From: Mytilus trossulus
Taxonomy: Eukaryota > Mollusca > Bivalvia > Mytilida > Mytilidae
DNA: 64,000 nucleotides
Assembly: GCF_036588685.1 (NCBI RefSeq)
Contig: NC_086380.1
Span: 53,965,144 to 54,029,143 of the forward strand
Reading direction: 5' to 3'
The position numbers and the translations under genes were made by a program. The stretch's first letter is position 1, and every line of letters begins with the position of its first letter. Below are positions 50,050 through 61,141 of this stretch, one piece after another. Under the pieces are notes generated by a model. That model saw only the letters and a program-made list of their open reading frames with translations. It ran no database searches and was not told the DNA's origin.

Positions 50050-51480
50050 TATAACCAACATTGATCAAGGAATTATTCCAAAAGGATAATCTGAGGACGA
50101 AACTAAAGTCTTGTCTAAGGGTTTGAATTGTGTCCCTTCTCCCAGTAATATAGAAAATATGAAACTGGAAGATGACCTTGATAACTTTGCCAGAACCCCC
50201 GGAATCAAAGAATATTTTAGAAACAAGGATAAAGAGGCTGATAATGAAGAAGACTCAGACACGTCTGACTCAGAGGAAGAAATCAGAATTACGTATTTTA
50301 AAAAGAAGAGTTCATCCATTCCAAAACCTAGTAAATCTGCTACACTGGAAGATGTTATCGACAAAATCAAATCGGATGTTGTTCATATAGCTAGCAACAA
50401 TTACTCGTCTTTTTTTAACACCTCTCCTGACGAGAAAAAAAGCCATACAATTGCTGAGAAACCGAGATGATATTGTGATAAAACCAGCAGACAAGGGTAG
50501 TGCCGTTGTGACAATGGACAAAGCTAACTACATCGCGGAAGCAGTGCGTCAGCTCTCTGGTGAGAGAGTTTATAAGAAGCTAGACTATGACCCTACTTTC
50601 GAGTATAGTTCCAAAATCAATACAGCGTTGCAAACCATGGACGATGACGATCACATAGATGAGGATACAATTGGTTATTTAAAAATCAGAGAATGCCAAG
50701 CCTGGTCGATTGTATCTTCTTCCCAAAATACACAACGTTAACAACCCTGGTAGACCAATTGTATCCGCAAAAGGCCATCCGACTGAGAAAATCTCGGAAT
50801 TCATCGATTTTCATTTAAGATCTCATGTAGAAAATCTTTCTTCCCACATTCAAGACACTAGTGTACCAACATACCTCATGATGACGGCATACAATCTTGT
50901 AAGGAAATATGGGACTCTACTACTGAATGATTAGTCTAGCTGCTAACTCGGGTTCTGAAATGCAATAATTTCACCTTTAATGGTGATCATTACCTTCAAA
51001 TAAACTGGAAAGCGATGGGGACGAAAACCCTCCTTATTACTTTAGATGTCACCTCATTGTATACCAACATACCTCATGATGACGGCATACAATCTTGTAG
51101 GGAAGTATGGGACTCGTGCAATATTTTAGAACTCTGGTTCTAAAACGAAACAATTTCACCTTTGATGGTGATCATTACCTTCAAATAAACGGAACACGAT
51201 GGACACGAAAATGGCACCGTTTTATGTCAATATTTTCATGGGCAAATAAGAAAAACAAATTATTTCAGCCTATTTATCCAAACATGAAATGGATTGAATC
51301 CCAACAAAAACTGGATTATTTCATCACCCTTGCAAACAACGCCCATCAATCAATTAAACTTACGTATGAAATTTCCGACTTTAAAATATCTTTCTTAGAT
51401 ACATCCACATCTATAAAGGACTGTGTCATATCAACACACCTCTGATGTACAAAAATGTTTTACTGTGCTTATAAATGTTT
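50050..51480 (+). pseudogene. Penelope-like retroelement, copy B, decayed
   Basis: Same structure and shared lesions as 29,290-30,770. Private changes: a 1-nt insertion at about 50,466 (ccgagatga for ccgagtga) breaks the frame; the stop present in copy A at 29,873 is a Leu codon here; [15 protein letters not shown] retains Val where copy A has Asp. No catalytic aspartate-pair segment. Confidence 0.85.
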
Positions 51481-51496
51481 ACATTCCCTCGTTTAT

Positions 51497-51522
51497 TATA
51501 ATCCTGGTACTTTTGATAATTA
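51497..51522 (+). repeat. Solo 3' tip of the hammerhead-type repeat
   Basis: The ~24-bp block taatcctggtacttttgata is absent from unit A (cgtttattaccca) and matches the tail that follows the hammerhead in the repeats at 1,403, 4,797 and 15,671. A short duplication such as ATTA may flank it. Confidence 0.65.
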
Positions 51523-51774
51523 ATTACCCAATCGAAAAGAGGGAGCAAGGTATCTTAAAAAAATGCTAAACCCCAATACACATTAGTAAGTCTACTCGTC
51601 GTTGTTTACAATCACTGGTGGCGGAATCTTTTGAGGTGTCAACCCTGTAGGATCTTCTATTATCTCATTTTTGCTGTGTTATTTCCTCTTTGGTGAATAT
51701 CTCACTCTTCTTTCTTTTCATTAAACATGTTAAATATGCACCGGTATTGTAAAGCGCAGCCTCTTTCAGGAACT

Positions 51775-52228
51775 GGGGCAATATGCGCAATTGTTTTTCC
51801 ATAGACCGTAATGGTAACGTTTTCTTCTGTTGCTCAGCCCATATCGTAAACTTGTATATGCATGATGGCTTGTTTTGAAGCTGAGGCATTTTTACATATG
51901 TGGTTAAATTTTCGGGGTACGAAGTGTGATTAATTTTTCCGTAATTTAGCAAACCCCGAGTATCCTTTTGCGATCTCGCTCCTCATGGTAAAAAATCCCA
52001 ATTTTAACACAATAAGTTCTTTGAAATTTTAATACTTTGAACACATTTCATAGCTCCATGGTTTTAACACATTTATGCTGTGTTCCCTTATTTTCTTAAT
52101 TAACACTAATGGTTCAGCTCAGTCATTTGTTTATCATAGAAATGTGTCAAATATCACTACACAGAGATTTTTTGTTTACACGTGACTTTTGTGTTCCTCA
52201 TTTCAAGGCGCATTAGGGGTATTGTCCC
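51775..52228. mobile_element. ~450-bp inverted-repeat transposon with 4-bp TSD, copy B
   Basis: Same insertion as 30,992-31,439, duplicated with the segment: GGGGCAATATGCGC ... TATTGTCCC flanked by AACT. Confidence 0.88.
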
Positions 52229-52551
52229 AACTATTCATAAAAATCACGATTAATCAATAGGAATGTTAAATTTTAGTACTCCAACACCTCGAGCCTACTC
52301 ACATGTCTTTTTTGTGGTGTGCAATATACAGACCTTTTATTTTAGATTAACAAATTTCTATTTGTATAGCACAAGCACAAATACTCTTTGGTTTCTTATA
52401 TTGCTAGTATATAATATTCATAAAAAAAAATCCAACTGTGACGTTATATCATAACTCTATTTATTAGGCATTTAAAACTAAAGAATACCTGTACATATAT
52501 TGTATTTAACTGCATTGCAACAGCTAATGCAGATTTCCATCGGTTTTGAAA

Positions 52552-52688
52552 ACTAGATACCCAAATGATGATTGTGGCCAAGTTTGGTTTAATTTGGCCC
52601 AGCAGTTTCAGAGGAGAAGATTTTTGTAAAAGTTAACGATGCCGGACGCCGGACGCCAAGTGATGAGAAAAGCTCACTTGGCCCTTGG
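52552..52688 (+). mobile_element. 3' fragment of family H1 (unit B), hairpin deleted
   Basis: Counterpart of 31,763-31,931, but with a shorter GAC array and without the final hairpin arm and gtgagctaa. A deletion after duplication is likely. Confidence 0.7.
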
Positions 52689-52707
52689 ATCAATGGATAA
52701 TTATGTA

Positions 52708-53285
52708 CAACGAATGTTTGCAGCACAGTGACACAGGAGGTTTACTCAACGAATGAGTGTAGCACAGGAACCCATTAATTACACTCAAATAACTGTGTGC
52801 AGCACAGTAGCTAACCAGAAATTACACTCAAATAACTGTGTGCAGCACAGTAACTAACCTAGGCAGTATACTCAAACGAATGTGTGTAGCACAGTAACCC
52901 AGAAATTACCCTCAAATAACTGTGTGTGTGAAGCACAGAAACCCAGGAAGTATACTCAAACGAATGTGTGAAGCACATTAACCCAGAAATTACTCAAATG
53001 ACTGCATACAGCACAGTTACCCAGGAAGTATACTCAAACGAATGTGTGAAGCACAGTAATCCAGAAATTACACTCAAATAACTGTGTGCAGCAGAGAAAC
53101 CTAGAAGGTAAACTCAAATAACTGCGTGTACCAAAGAAACAAAGGAAATACACTCAAATAACTATATGCAGCACAGTTACCAAGGAGGTACACTTGAATG
53201 AATGTGGCAGCACAGTAGAACAGGAAGTACCCAAAGGACTGCATGCAGCACAGTAACCATTGAAGTACATGTACACTCAAGCATT
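52708..53285. repeat. 40-bp minisatellite, ~14 copies (unit B)
   Basis: Counterpart of 31,955-32,530 with the same order of variant units. Confidence 0.92.
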
Positions 53286-53512
53286 TTATAGACGACTATC
53301 CAGGGTTTTTTTTCACTTTAGAAGACCATATTACGGTCGACTATAATTGCAAACATCCACTTCATTTGAACTACTCTGGATAGTTGTGTCATTAGCAATC
53401 ATACTACATTTCATATTTTTAACAACACTTGAAGAGTGCACACGCTGAAATATGTCACCTTCTTTACTAATCTTTGATATTATATTGATAGTCCTAAATG
53501 TAAAGCTTTATA
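53286..53512 (+). repeat. H2 start, left flank of the Naiad insertion
   Basis: Matches 32,531-32,757, including the inverted alpha fragment and the H2 start (gaagagtgcacacgctgaaa), then breaks at aaagctttata where the Naiad begins. Confidence 0.8.
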
Positions 53513-53811
53513 AAAGAGGGACGAAAAATACCTAAGGGACAGTCAAACTCGTAAATCTAAAACAAACTGACAACGCCATGGCTAAAAATGAAAAAGACAA
53601 ACAGAAAAACAATAGGACACATGACACAACATAGAAAACTAAAGAATAAACAACACGAACCCCACCAAAAACTAGGGGTGATCTCATGTGCTCCGGAAGG
53701 GTAAGCAGATCCTGCTCCACATGCGGCACCCGTCGTGTTGCTTATGTGATTACAAATCCGGTAAATAGTTTAATTCGGTAGGTCAAATTCATGAAAGGGA
53801 AGGGGATGTAG

Positions 53812-56793
53812 TTACGACGTAAGGAACATATCCGATATCATTTGTGAAACGGTTATTCCATAACGGTCAACCAACTCGTGATGGCGTCCGTAAAATTTAC
53901 GAAGGGATGATTTCAACTTCACCATTTGGAACTCTTGGTTTAATAGCTTCCTTGTGAGCAGTAACCCTCTATCAAGAAAATCATGATAGGAAATGCAAGC
54001 ACGGGAATATCGTATCAATTGGGAGATATATACCCCGTATGCAGGTGCTGCTGGAATGTTGCTACTTAGAAATTTCACAATTGGAAAGCTGAAATCATCT
54101 CTTTTGTCGTAAAGTTTTGTCTTCAACCGACCCTCATTGTCAATTTCTAGATGTAAGTCAAGATATGAAGCCGACTTAACTGTATCTGTAGTATCCTTTA
54201 TCTCCAATTCGATGGGATAGATGCGATCCACATAGTCACAAAATTTTGAATTGTTTAGTGAAAGAACGTCATCTATATAGCGGAAAGTAGAGTTAAAGGA
54301 TATTGCTAACTTCTTATCTTTCTTCCTAAGAAGTTCCTGCATGAAGTCAGCCTCATAATAATAAAGAAACAAGTCAGCAAGTAGAGGGGCACAGTTTGTT
54401 CCCATTGGGATGCCGACAGTCTGTTGAAAAACACGTCCTCCGAACGTAACAAATATGTTGTCAATCAAGAAATCAAGCATCTTGATAATATCGGTTTCAG
54501 AGAATTTTTTGTTTGAATCAGAATGATTCTTTACAAAGTATGATTTATCCCTCCCTAAGACAAGATACTTGTATCTACGTTGGCCATTCTTTTTTATGAA
54601 GCAAAGTAATAACAACTCTTTTAATTTGTCTTTTAGTTTGGAATGTGGAATACTTGTGTAAAGAGTAGAAAAGTCAAATGTTTTAATACTGTTACAAGAT
54701 GAAAGAGAGTTAGATTGTATGTACTCTAAAAGATCTTTGGAATTTTTAAGTATCCACATCTGATTCACGCCACCTCTAGAATAGGCAGTTTCACAATAAC
54801 TTTGAAGCCCGTCTTTGATTGCTGATAAAATGGATGTTAATAATATAGAAAGGGGTTTCGTGGAGCACTTGGAAGACCCAGCAATATACCGTTGTGTGTA
54901 AGGACACTTATGTAGTTTAGGTATCCAATACAGTGATGGAAGATCCAGTTCTTCATCTTTGGTTGAAATACCAAAGGAACAAAGAACAGACCTATGATTA
55001 TCCAGGATTTCCTCTTTGGTAAGTGTCGTGAGGGTATATGTTGGGTTTCCAAGTGAATTGTCTATACCTAATTCGTTTATCAAACAATTAATGTAATGAC
55101 TTTTACAGATAAAAACGATGTTATTTGGGGCTTTGTCTGCGGGGACAACAACATATTCATCATGGAGGTCAGATAGGTGTTTAGCAACATTTGGATCTTT
55201 GAAGATTGACGTAGCATGGGCATTGATGGACCCATTCAGTTTCTTAATTCTGATTTGTATTAACGACCTCACTGCCTTAATCCATTCGGATAGAGTGTCT
55301 ACGTCTTCCTTCTCGCGCTTAGCCCATTGCCTGGCATAATCCTCGACTGAATCCATCAAAATTTTAAAGTTGTGTTTCCAATTGATGGATTTAGGCTCAC
55401 GATATTTCGGACCTTTCGATAACACGTTTCGTAGAGAAGTGTTATTAACAATGTTAAGGTCACCGGTAATAACGTGGCCAGCAGGATTATATGTGAATTG
55501 GAAACTAGCACAAGTGCAATCAGGAGGTTTAGACTTGAAGTCGTCAATATCGAGATCCTGCAAAACGCGTTTGTAATTGAAAATTTTAGTTGCAATAGGT
55601 TTGGTATAGGTATAAGAAATTATTGGTACAGACTGGTCTTTGAAATAAGGAGGTATTTTCGATTGAACTAATTTATGATGAAGGATATTGCCTAGGTTGA
55701 CGCCATCGAGACCTTTGTTGGCAAAGGAAAGATTTAGAAAAGATCTTTTCTCTTTTTCATCTTTTCCAATGCGAACTGGCTTGAAAAGTCTGTGACTGGC
55801 AATATCCGAAATTATAGCTTGTAGTTTGTATTGGTTTGAATGAGGGTTTGTAACAGTGGATTCCAAACATAAATTGAACAGAGAATGAAGTTTTGAAAGG
55901 GGTAATGAATAAAGTTTCGTGCGAATGTGATGAATACCTAACGGTTTTTGTATGCATGGCAGCAAGTCATTAATAGAGACATCATGCAGAGAAGGTGATG
56001 TATAATGACGATGGCCATGACTACGTCTACGTCGAGGAGTCGAGTTGAAAATATTCATCACATTCACCGAGTTACACGAAGGACTAGATAGAATACCTAT
56101 ACCACCAATTTTGTCATTGCAGCCATACGGTGTTGCAGTTCCCAATTGTCTAATCCAGTAGTCTTCTTTTTGTCTACGGAGAGTCGTTGAAAGATTAGGA
56201 TTGTTCGAGCTATGGTATATTTTTTCAATAATTCGAACTGTCATAGAAACGATGGAATGATCGGGCTGATTAAAATGCTGGTATAGAATGTCATTAGCAT
56301 TGAGGTTAATGTCTGATCTATGACCGCACATACGTTTGTTTAGCCTTCCTTTCGTTTCACCGACGTATACCAAGCCGCAAAGGTTGCACTCTAATCCGTA
56401 GACGACATTTATCGATTTACAATTCAGATCATCGTAACTTCTGGTAAAATATGACTTCTTGGTCAAATTGCTAGTGAATTCAGCATCTGTAATTAAAATA
56501 GCACAAGTTTTGCAGGCTTTGGTCTCACATTTTGAAATGCGACAGTGTTGTACTGTGTCATCAAAAACCAAAATGTCTTTAAGGAGAACTGAACAAGGCT
56601 GTATATGTGTAATATTGCTGTTGTCACTAGGACGATGATCTGAATGAGTCGTGTTTGGGTTATTTGTCATGTCTGGTGATGAGGGGACACCTGCCGTATC
56701 AGACGACACCGTGTCCATGGTGAGGTCTGTTTCGGACCTTTTTATACTGGGCGACGTCCGAGCCAGTTTCCTGTTAGTTCTTCGTAAGTTCAT
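53812..56793 (-). CDS. Naiad ORF: N-terminal GIY-YIG endonuclease plus reverse transcriptase, 993 aa
   Basis: One uninterrupted ORF. The endonuclease comes first: VYGLECNLCGLVYVGET at 131-147 (GIY-YIG core with a CxxC), R150, H158. An Arg-rich patch RRRR sits at 254-257, and the linker motif CTC (CxC) at 426-428. The reverse transcriptase follows: VVVPADKAPNN 548-558, YWIPKLHK 622-629, motif A FDFSTLYTSIPH 706-717, motif B GIPMGTNCAPLLADL 794-808, catalytic YIDD 839-842, then the thumb. This permuted order with CxC defines the Naiad clade; canonical Penelope elements carry GIY-YIG at the C-terminus. No in-frame TGA, so no selenocysteine as described in some clam Naiads. A 6-nt in-frame deletion near 54,070 distinguishes it from the neighbouring partial copy. 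Potentially functional; the product would nick DNA and prime reverse transcription. Confidence 0.94.
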   Translation of the reverse strand: MNLRRTNRKLARTSPSIKRSETDLTMDTVSSDTAGVPSSPDMTNNPNTTHSDHRPSDNSNITHIQPCSVLLKDILVFDDTVQHCRISKCETKACKTCAILITDAEFTSNLTKKSYFTRSYDDLNCKSINVVYGLECNLCGLVYVGETKGRLNKRMCGHRSDINLNANDILYQHFNQPDHSIVSMTVRIIEKIYHSSNNPNLSTTLRRQKEDYWIRQLGTATPYGCNDKIGGIGILSSPSCNSVNVMNIFNSTPRRRRSHGHRHYTSPSLHDVSINDLLPCIQKPLGIHHIRTKLYSLPLSKLHSLFNLCLESTVTNPHSNQYKLQAIISDIASHRLFKPVRIGKDEKEKRSFLNLSFANKGLDGVNLGNILHHKLVQSKIPPYFKDQSVPIISYTYTKPIATKIFNYKRVLQDLDIDDFKSKPPDCTCASFQFTYNPAGHVITGDLNIVNNTSLRNVLSKGPKYREPKSINWKHNFKILMDSVEDYARQWAKREKEDVDTLSEWIKAVRSLIQIRIKKLNGSINAHATSIFKDPNVAKHLSDLHDEYVVVPADKAPNNIVFICKSHYINCLINELGIDNSLGNPTYTLTTLTKEEILDNHRSVLCSFGISTKDEELDLPSLYWIPKLHKCPYTQRYIAGSSKCSTKPLSILLTSILSAIKDGLQSYCETAYSRGGVNQMWILKNSKDLLEYIQSNSLSSCNSIKTFDFSTLYTSIPHSKLKDKLKELLLLCFIKKNGQRRYKYLVLGRDKSYFVKNHSDSNKKFSETDIIKMLDFLIDNIFVTFGGRVFQQTVGIPMGTNCAPLLADLFLYYYEADFMQELLRKKDKKLAISFNSTFRYIDDVLSLNNSKFCDYVDRIYPIELEIKDTTDTVKSASYLDLHLEIDNEGRLKTKLYDKRDDFSFPIVKFLSSNIPAAPAYGVYISQLIRYSRACISYHDFLDRGLLLTRKLLNQEFQMVKLKSSLRKFYGRHHELVDRYGITVSQMISDMFLTS

Positions 56794-56876
56794 GCAATTG
56801 TAGTTTTGCTACTGGGCGGATGATGTCCTCGGGGACAAAATGTCCACCAGCAGAGACATCGACCCAGTGGTAATAA

Positions 56877-57782
56877 AAGAGGGACGAAAGATACCTAAGG
56901 GACAGTCAAACTCGTAAATCTAAAACAAACTGACAACGCCATGGCTAAAAATGAAAAAGACAAACAGAAAAACAATAGGAGACATGACACAACATAGAAA
57001 ACTAAAGAATAAACAACACGAACCCCACCAAAAACTAGGGGTGATCTCAGGTGCTCCGGAAGGGTAAGCAGATCCTGCTCCACATGCGGCACCCGTCGTG
57101 TTGCTTATGTGATTACAAATCCGGTAAATAGTCTAATTCTGTAGGTCAAATTCATGAAAGGGAAGGGGATTGTAGTTACGACGTAAGGAACATATCCGAT
57201 ATCATTTGTGAAACGGTTATTCCATAACGGTCAACCAACTCGTGATGGCGTCCGTAAAATTTACGAAGGGATGATTTCAACTTCACCATTTGGAACTCTT
57301 GGTTTAATAGCTTCCTTGTGAGCAGTAACCCTCTATCAAGAAAATCATGATAGGAAATGCAAGCACGGGAATATCGTATCAATTGGGAGATATATACCCC
57401 GTATGCAGGTGCTGCTGGAATGTTGCTACTTAGAAATGGAAAGTTCACAATTGGAAAGCTGAAATCATCTCTTTTGTCGTAAAGTTTTGTCTTCAACCGA
57501 CCCTCATTGTCAATTTCTAGATGTAAGTCAAGATATGAAGCCGACTTAACTGTATCTGTAGTATCCTTTATCTCCAATTCGATGGGATAGATGCGATCCA
57601 CATAGTCACCAAATTTTGAATTGTTTAGTGAAAGAACGTCATCTATAGCGGAAAGTAGAGTTAAAGGATATTGCTAACTTCTTATCTTTCTTCCTAAGAA
57701 GTTCCTGCATGAAGTCAGCCTCATAATAATAAAGAAACAAGTCAGCAAGTAGAGGGGCACAGTTTGTTCCCATTGGGATGGG
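56877..57782 (-). pseudogene. Truncated Naiad 3' portion (pseudo-LTR)
   Basis: Starts within motif B (ATGGGAACAAACTG) and continues to the stop at 57,176 and the 3' UTR. A 2-nt deletion at about 57,645 (ctatagcgg for ctatatagcgg) breaks the frame at YIDD. Otherwise nearly identical to the full copy, but without its 6-nt deletion. The 3' UTR holds the same 65-codon small frame (57,092-56,895) as the other copies. Confidence 0.92.
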
Positions 57783-58798
57783 ATGTGTCACATAAACTTA
57801 ACATTAACCAAGAAAACTAAACATTGACCATTAAACCATAAAAATGAGGTCAATGTCAGATTAACCATGCCAGACAGGCATGTAGTTTTCTCGTTTGAAT
57901 TGTTTAAAATATCTGGGCCTTTTATAGCTGTTTATGGTCTCTTGTTCACAGTGGTCTCATTGACAAACATACCACATCTTCTTTTTTATATGTACAGCTA
58001 AGAATTCTTCCATATAACAAATTTAGTTGACATATTGCTTATATTTAAAGGAAAACAGACCAAAACACAAAAAACTTAACACTGAGCAATGAACCGTGAA
58101 AATGAGGTCAAGGTCAAATAAAACCTAAGCAACTGACATATAGATCATTAATATTTCAATACAACATGCAAATATAGTTGACCTATTGCATATAGTATAA
58201 GAAAAAGAGACCAAAACTCAAAAACTTATCTTTTGACCACTTAACCATGAAAATGAAGTCAAGGTCAGATGACACCTACCAATTTTACATGTACACCTTA
58301 CATACTAGACCTATTGCTTATAGTATCTGAGATATGGACTTGACCACCAAAACTTAACTTTGTTCACTGATACATGAAAGGAGGTCAATTGAATACTGTC
58401 TGACAGACATGAGGACCTTGCAAGAAATGCACATACCAAATGTAGTTAACCTATTACCTATAATAAAAGAGAATTTGACATCACAAAAAATCTTAACTTT
58501 TTTTTCAAGTAGTCACTGAACCATGAAAATGAGGTCAAGAACATTGGACATGTATGCGACTGAAACTTTGTTTTATGAATTTGGCAATTCATATATGTAG
58601 ATGTTGTCTTACTCATCATTTCTTCTGTTTAAAGTTTCTATCTAACAAACATTTTTGAAAGATATTACGGCAAAATGTAAAACAAGAGTGCACATACTGA
58701 AATGTCTCATTTTCTTACTAACCATTGACTTTATGTTGATAGTCCCAAATATCATATAAAATGTAAAATGATCCAAGAAAATGAGGTCAAGGTCAAAA
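57783..58798 (+). repeat. Family H2, unit B
   Basis: Matches 32,760-33,922 except for the loss of about one ~148-bp unit between two gtcagatgacacct repeats near 58,262, consistent with unequal exchange or slippage. Confidence 0.8.
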
Positions 58799-60561
58799 CC
58801 AGATGCTCCGCAGGGCGTAGCTTTATACGACCGCAGAGGTTGAACCCTAAACGGTTGGGGCAAGTATGGACACAACATTCAAGCTAGATTAAGCTCTAAA
58901 TTTGGATTGTGATTAAATAGTTGACACAGCATAGGTTTCTGACACAGAATGAATGCGTTCTAATGAACTTAAAATTTTTGTTTTCTCTCACAGCAATTCA
59001 CTATGCTGTTGAATATTAATCCTCTCAAAAAAAATGTTTGAAGAAATTTTCTTTTTATTTATGAAATTTCAAATGAGAAAATTGAACCCAATTTTTTTAA
59101 TCACATCCCCCTTTCCCTAATTCCAAAACTAATCTCAATTAAACTTTATAATGGAGTTTGCAACAATAACTACTCATTTAAATACATCATGAAATATTAA
59201 GATGTTAAAAAACTGCTTATTATCACTGAATGGTAAAGATTATTTTAATTTATCAGTTGGTAGTAAAAAGTGAATATACATTGTATATTGTAAATAACAA
59301 AGATTTAAGTTGATTCTGGACAAAGAAAGATAACTCCAATTAAAAAAAATTCTTGCAATTGCACAATATTGTGCAATTAGATATTTCTTGCTTACTATTC
59401 TGGACAAAGAAAGATAACTCTAATGAAAAAAAAAAGCTATTTCACAATATTTGTGTAATTAGATATTTCTTGCCATTGCGCAATACTGTGCAATTGAAAA
59501 GACTTGCTATTGCACAATACTAAATATAATAATTTTAGATCCTGATTTGGACCAACTTGAAAACTGGGCCTATAATCAAAAATCTAAGTACATGTTTGCA
59601 TTCAGCATATCAAAGAACACAAAGATTTCAATTTTGGTTAAAATCAAACTAAGTTTAATTTTGGACCCTTTGGACTTTAATGTAAACCAATTTGAAAACA
59701 AGACCAAAAATGAAGAATCTACATACACAGTTAGATTTGGCATATCAAAGAACCCCATTTATTCAATTTTTGGTGAAATCAAACAAAGTTTAATTTTGGA
59801 CCCCGATTTGGACCAACTTGAAAACTGGGCCAATAATCAAGAATCTAAGTACATTTTTAGATTCAGCATATCAAAGAACCCAACCGATTCATTTTTTGTC
59901 AAAATCAAACTAAGTTTAATTTTGGACCCTTTAGACCTTAATGTAGACCAATTTGAAAACGGGACCAAAAGTTAAGAATCTACATACACAGTTAGATTCG
60001 GCATATCAAAGAACCCCAATTATTCAATTTTGATGAAATCAAACAAAGTTTAATTTTGGACCCTTTGGGCCCCTTATTCCTATACCAAAACTCCCAAAAT
60101 CAATACCAACCTTCCTTTTATGGTCATAAACCTTGTGTTTAAATTTCATAGATTTCTTTTTACTTAAACTAAAGTTATTGTGCGAAAACCAAGAATAATG
60201 CTTATTTGGGCCCTTTTTTGGCCCCTAATTCCTAAAATGTTGAAACCAAAACTCCCAAAATTAATCCCAACCTTTCTTTTGTCGTCATAAACCTTGTGTC
60301 AAAATTTCATAGATTTCTATTAACTTAAACTACAGTTAAAGTGCGAAAACCAAGAAAATGCTTATTTGGGCCAAAACTCCCAAAATCAATACCAACCTTT
60401 CTTTTGTGGTCATAAACCTTGTGTTAAAATTTCATAGATTTCTATTCACTTTTACTAAAGTTAGAGTGCGAAAACTAAAAGTATTCGGACGCCGACGACG
60501 ACGACGCCACCGTGATAGCAATATACGACGATTTTTTTTTCAAATTTTGAGGTCGTATAAA
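58799..60561 (+). mobile_element. Family H3, copy 4 (uninterrupted)
   Basis: Counterpart of 33,923-37,977 without the H1 insertion. Both ends are visible. A 142-codon frame (59,547-59,975) arises because one internal unit length is a multiple of three; it repeats DQLENWA/SKNP blocks and is not a gene. Confidence 0.85.
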
Positions 60562-61141
60562 AAACAAACCGGAATTACATGTACATGTTCACCTTACAAT
60601 CATTCCATACACCAAATATAGTTGATCTATTGCTTGAAGTTTCTTAACAGTATTAAACAGGAAAACAAAACATTGACCAATGAATCATGATAGAAGAGGT
60701 GTACACCTTACTATCACTCTAGTTGATATTTTTTATTTATAGTATTCAAGAAAAAAACTAAACCATGAAAACTTAACATCGACATATGAATCATAAAAAT
60801 GAGGTCAAAGTAATTAGATGATACCTGTCAGACAGACATATACACCTTACAAACATCCCATATACAACAAATATATCGACCTGATTGTAAAAGTTAAGAA
60901 AAACAGATCAAGACATAACCAAAACATTTTCAATTTTTGCAATCGTTAAAAAACACTCACCAATGGAACTGTGAAAGTTAAGTCAAGGACAAACAAGAGT
61001 GCACAAGCTGAAATGTCTCGCCTTCTCTACTAATCATTGATATTTTGTAGATAGTCCTAAATATGAAGCTTTATTACAACTGTCACATAAACTTAACATT
61101 ATCCAAGAAAACTAAACATCGACCAATGAACCATATAAAAA
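60562..61141 (+). repeat. Family H2, unit B, second stretch
   Basis: Matches 37,978-38,567, including the H2 start caagagtgcacaagctgaaa at about 60,995. Confidence 0.78.

Larger units (their letters stand above)
53513..57782 (-). mobile_element. Naiad Penelope-like element: full-length copy behind a truncated copy (pseudo-LTR)
   Basis: Unit A preserves the empty site (ctttata-ac-atgtgtcac, 32,752-32,768). The insert replaces 1-2 nt and makes no target duplication. On the - strand it reads: truncated 3' portion (57,782-56,877), ~85-bp 5' UTR (56,878-56,794), full ORF, ~300-bp 3' UTR ending at 53,513. A 5'-truncated copy upstream of a full one is the pseudo-LTR arrangement typical of Penelope-like elements. 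The 5' UTR can fold: ACTGGG near 56,865 pairs with CCCAGT near 56,817. Confidence 0.9.

Noticed and set aside
53812-56793. Selenoprotein-type Naiad
   Set aside because: No in-frame TGA in the 993 codons.
59547-59975. 142-codon + strand frame with DQLENWA repeats
   Set aside because: Internal tandem units of an H3 element whose length keeps frame; stops in the sister copies.
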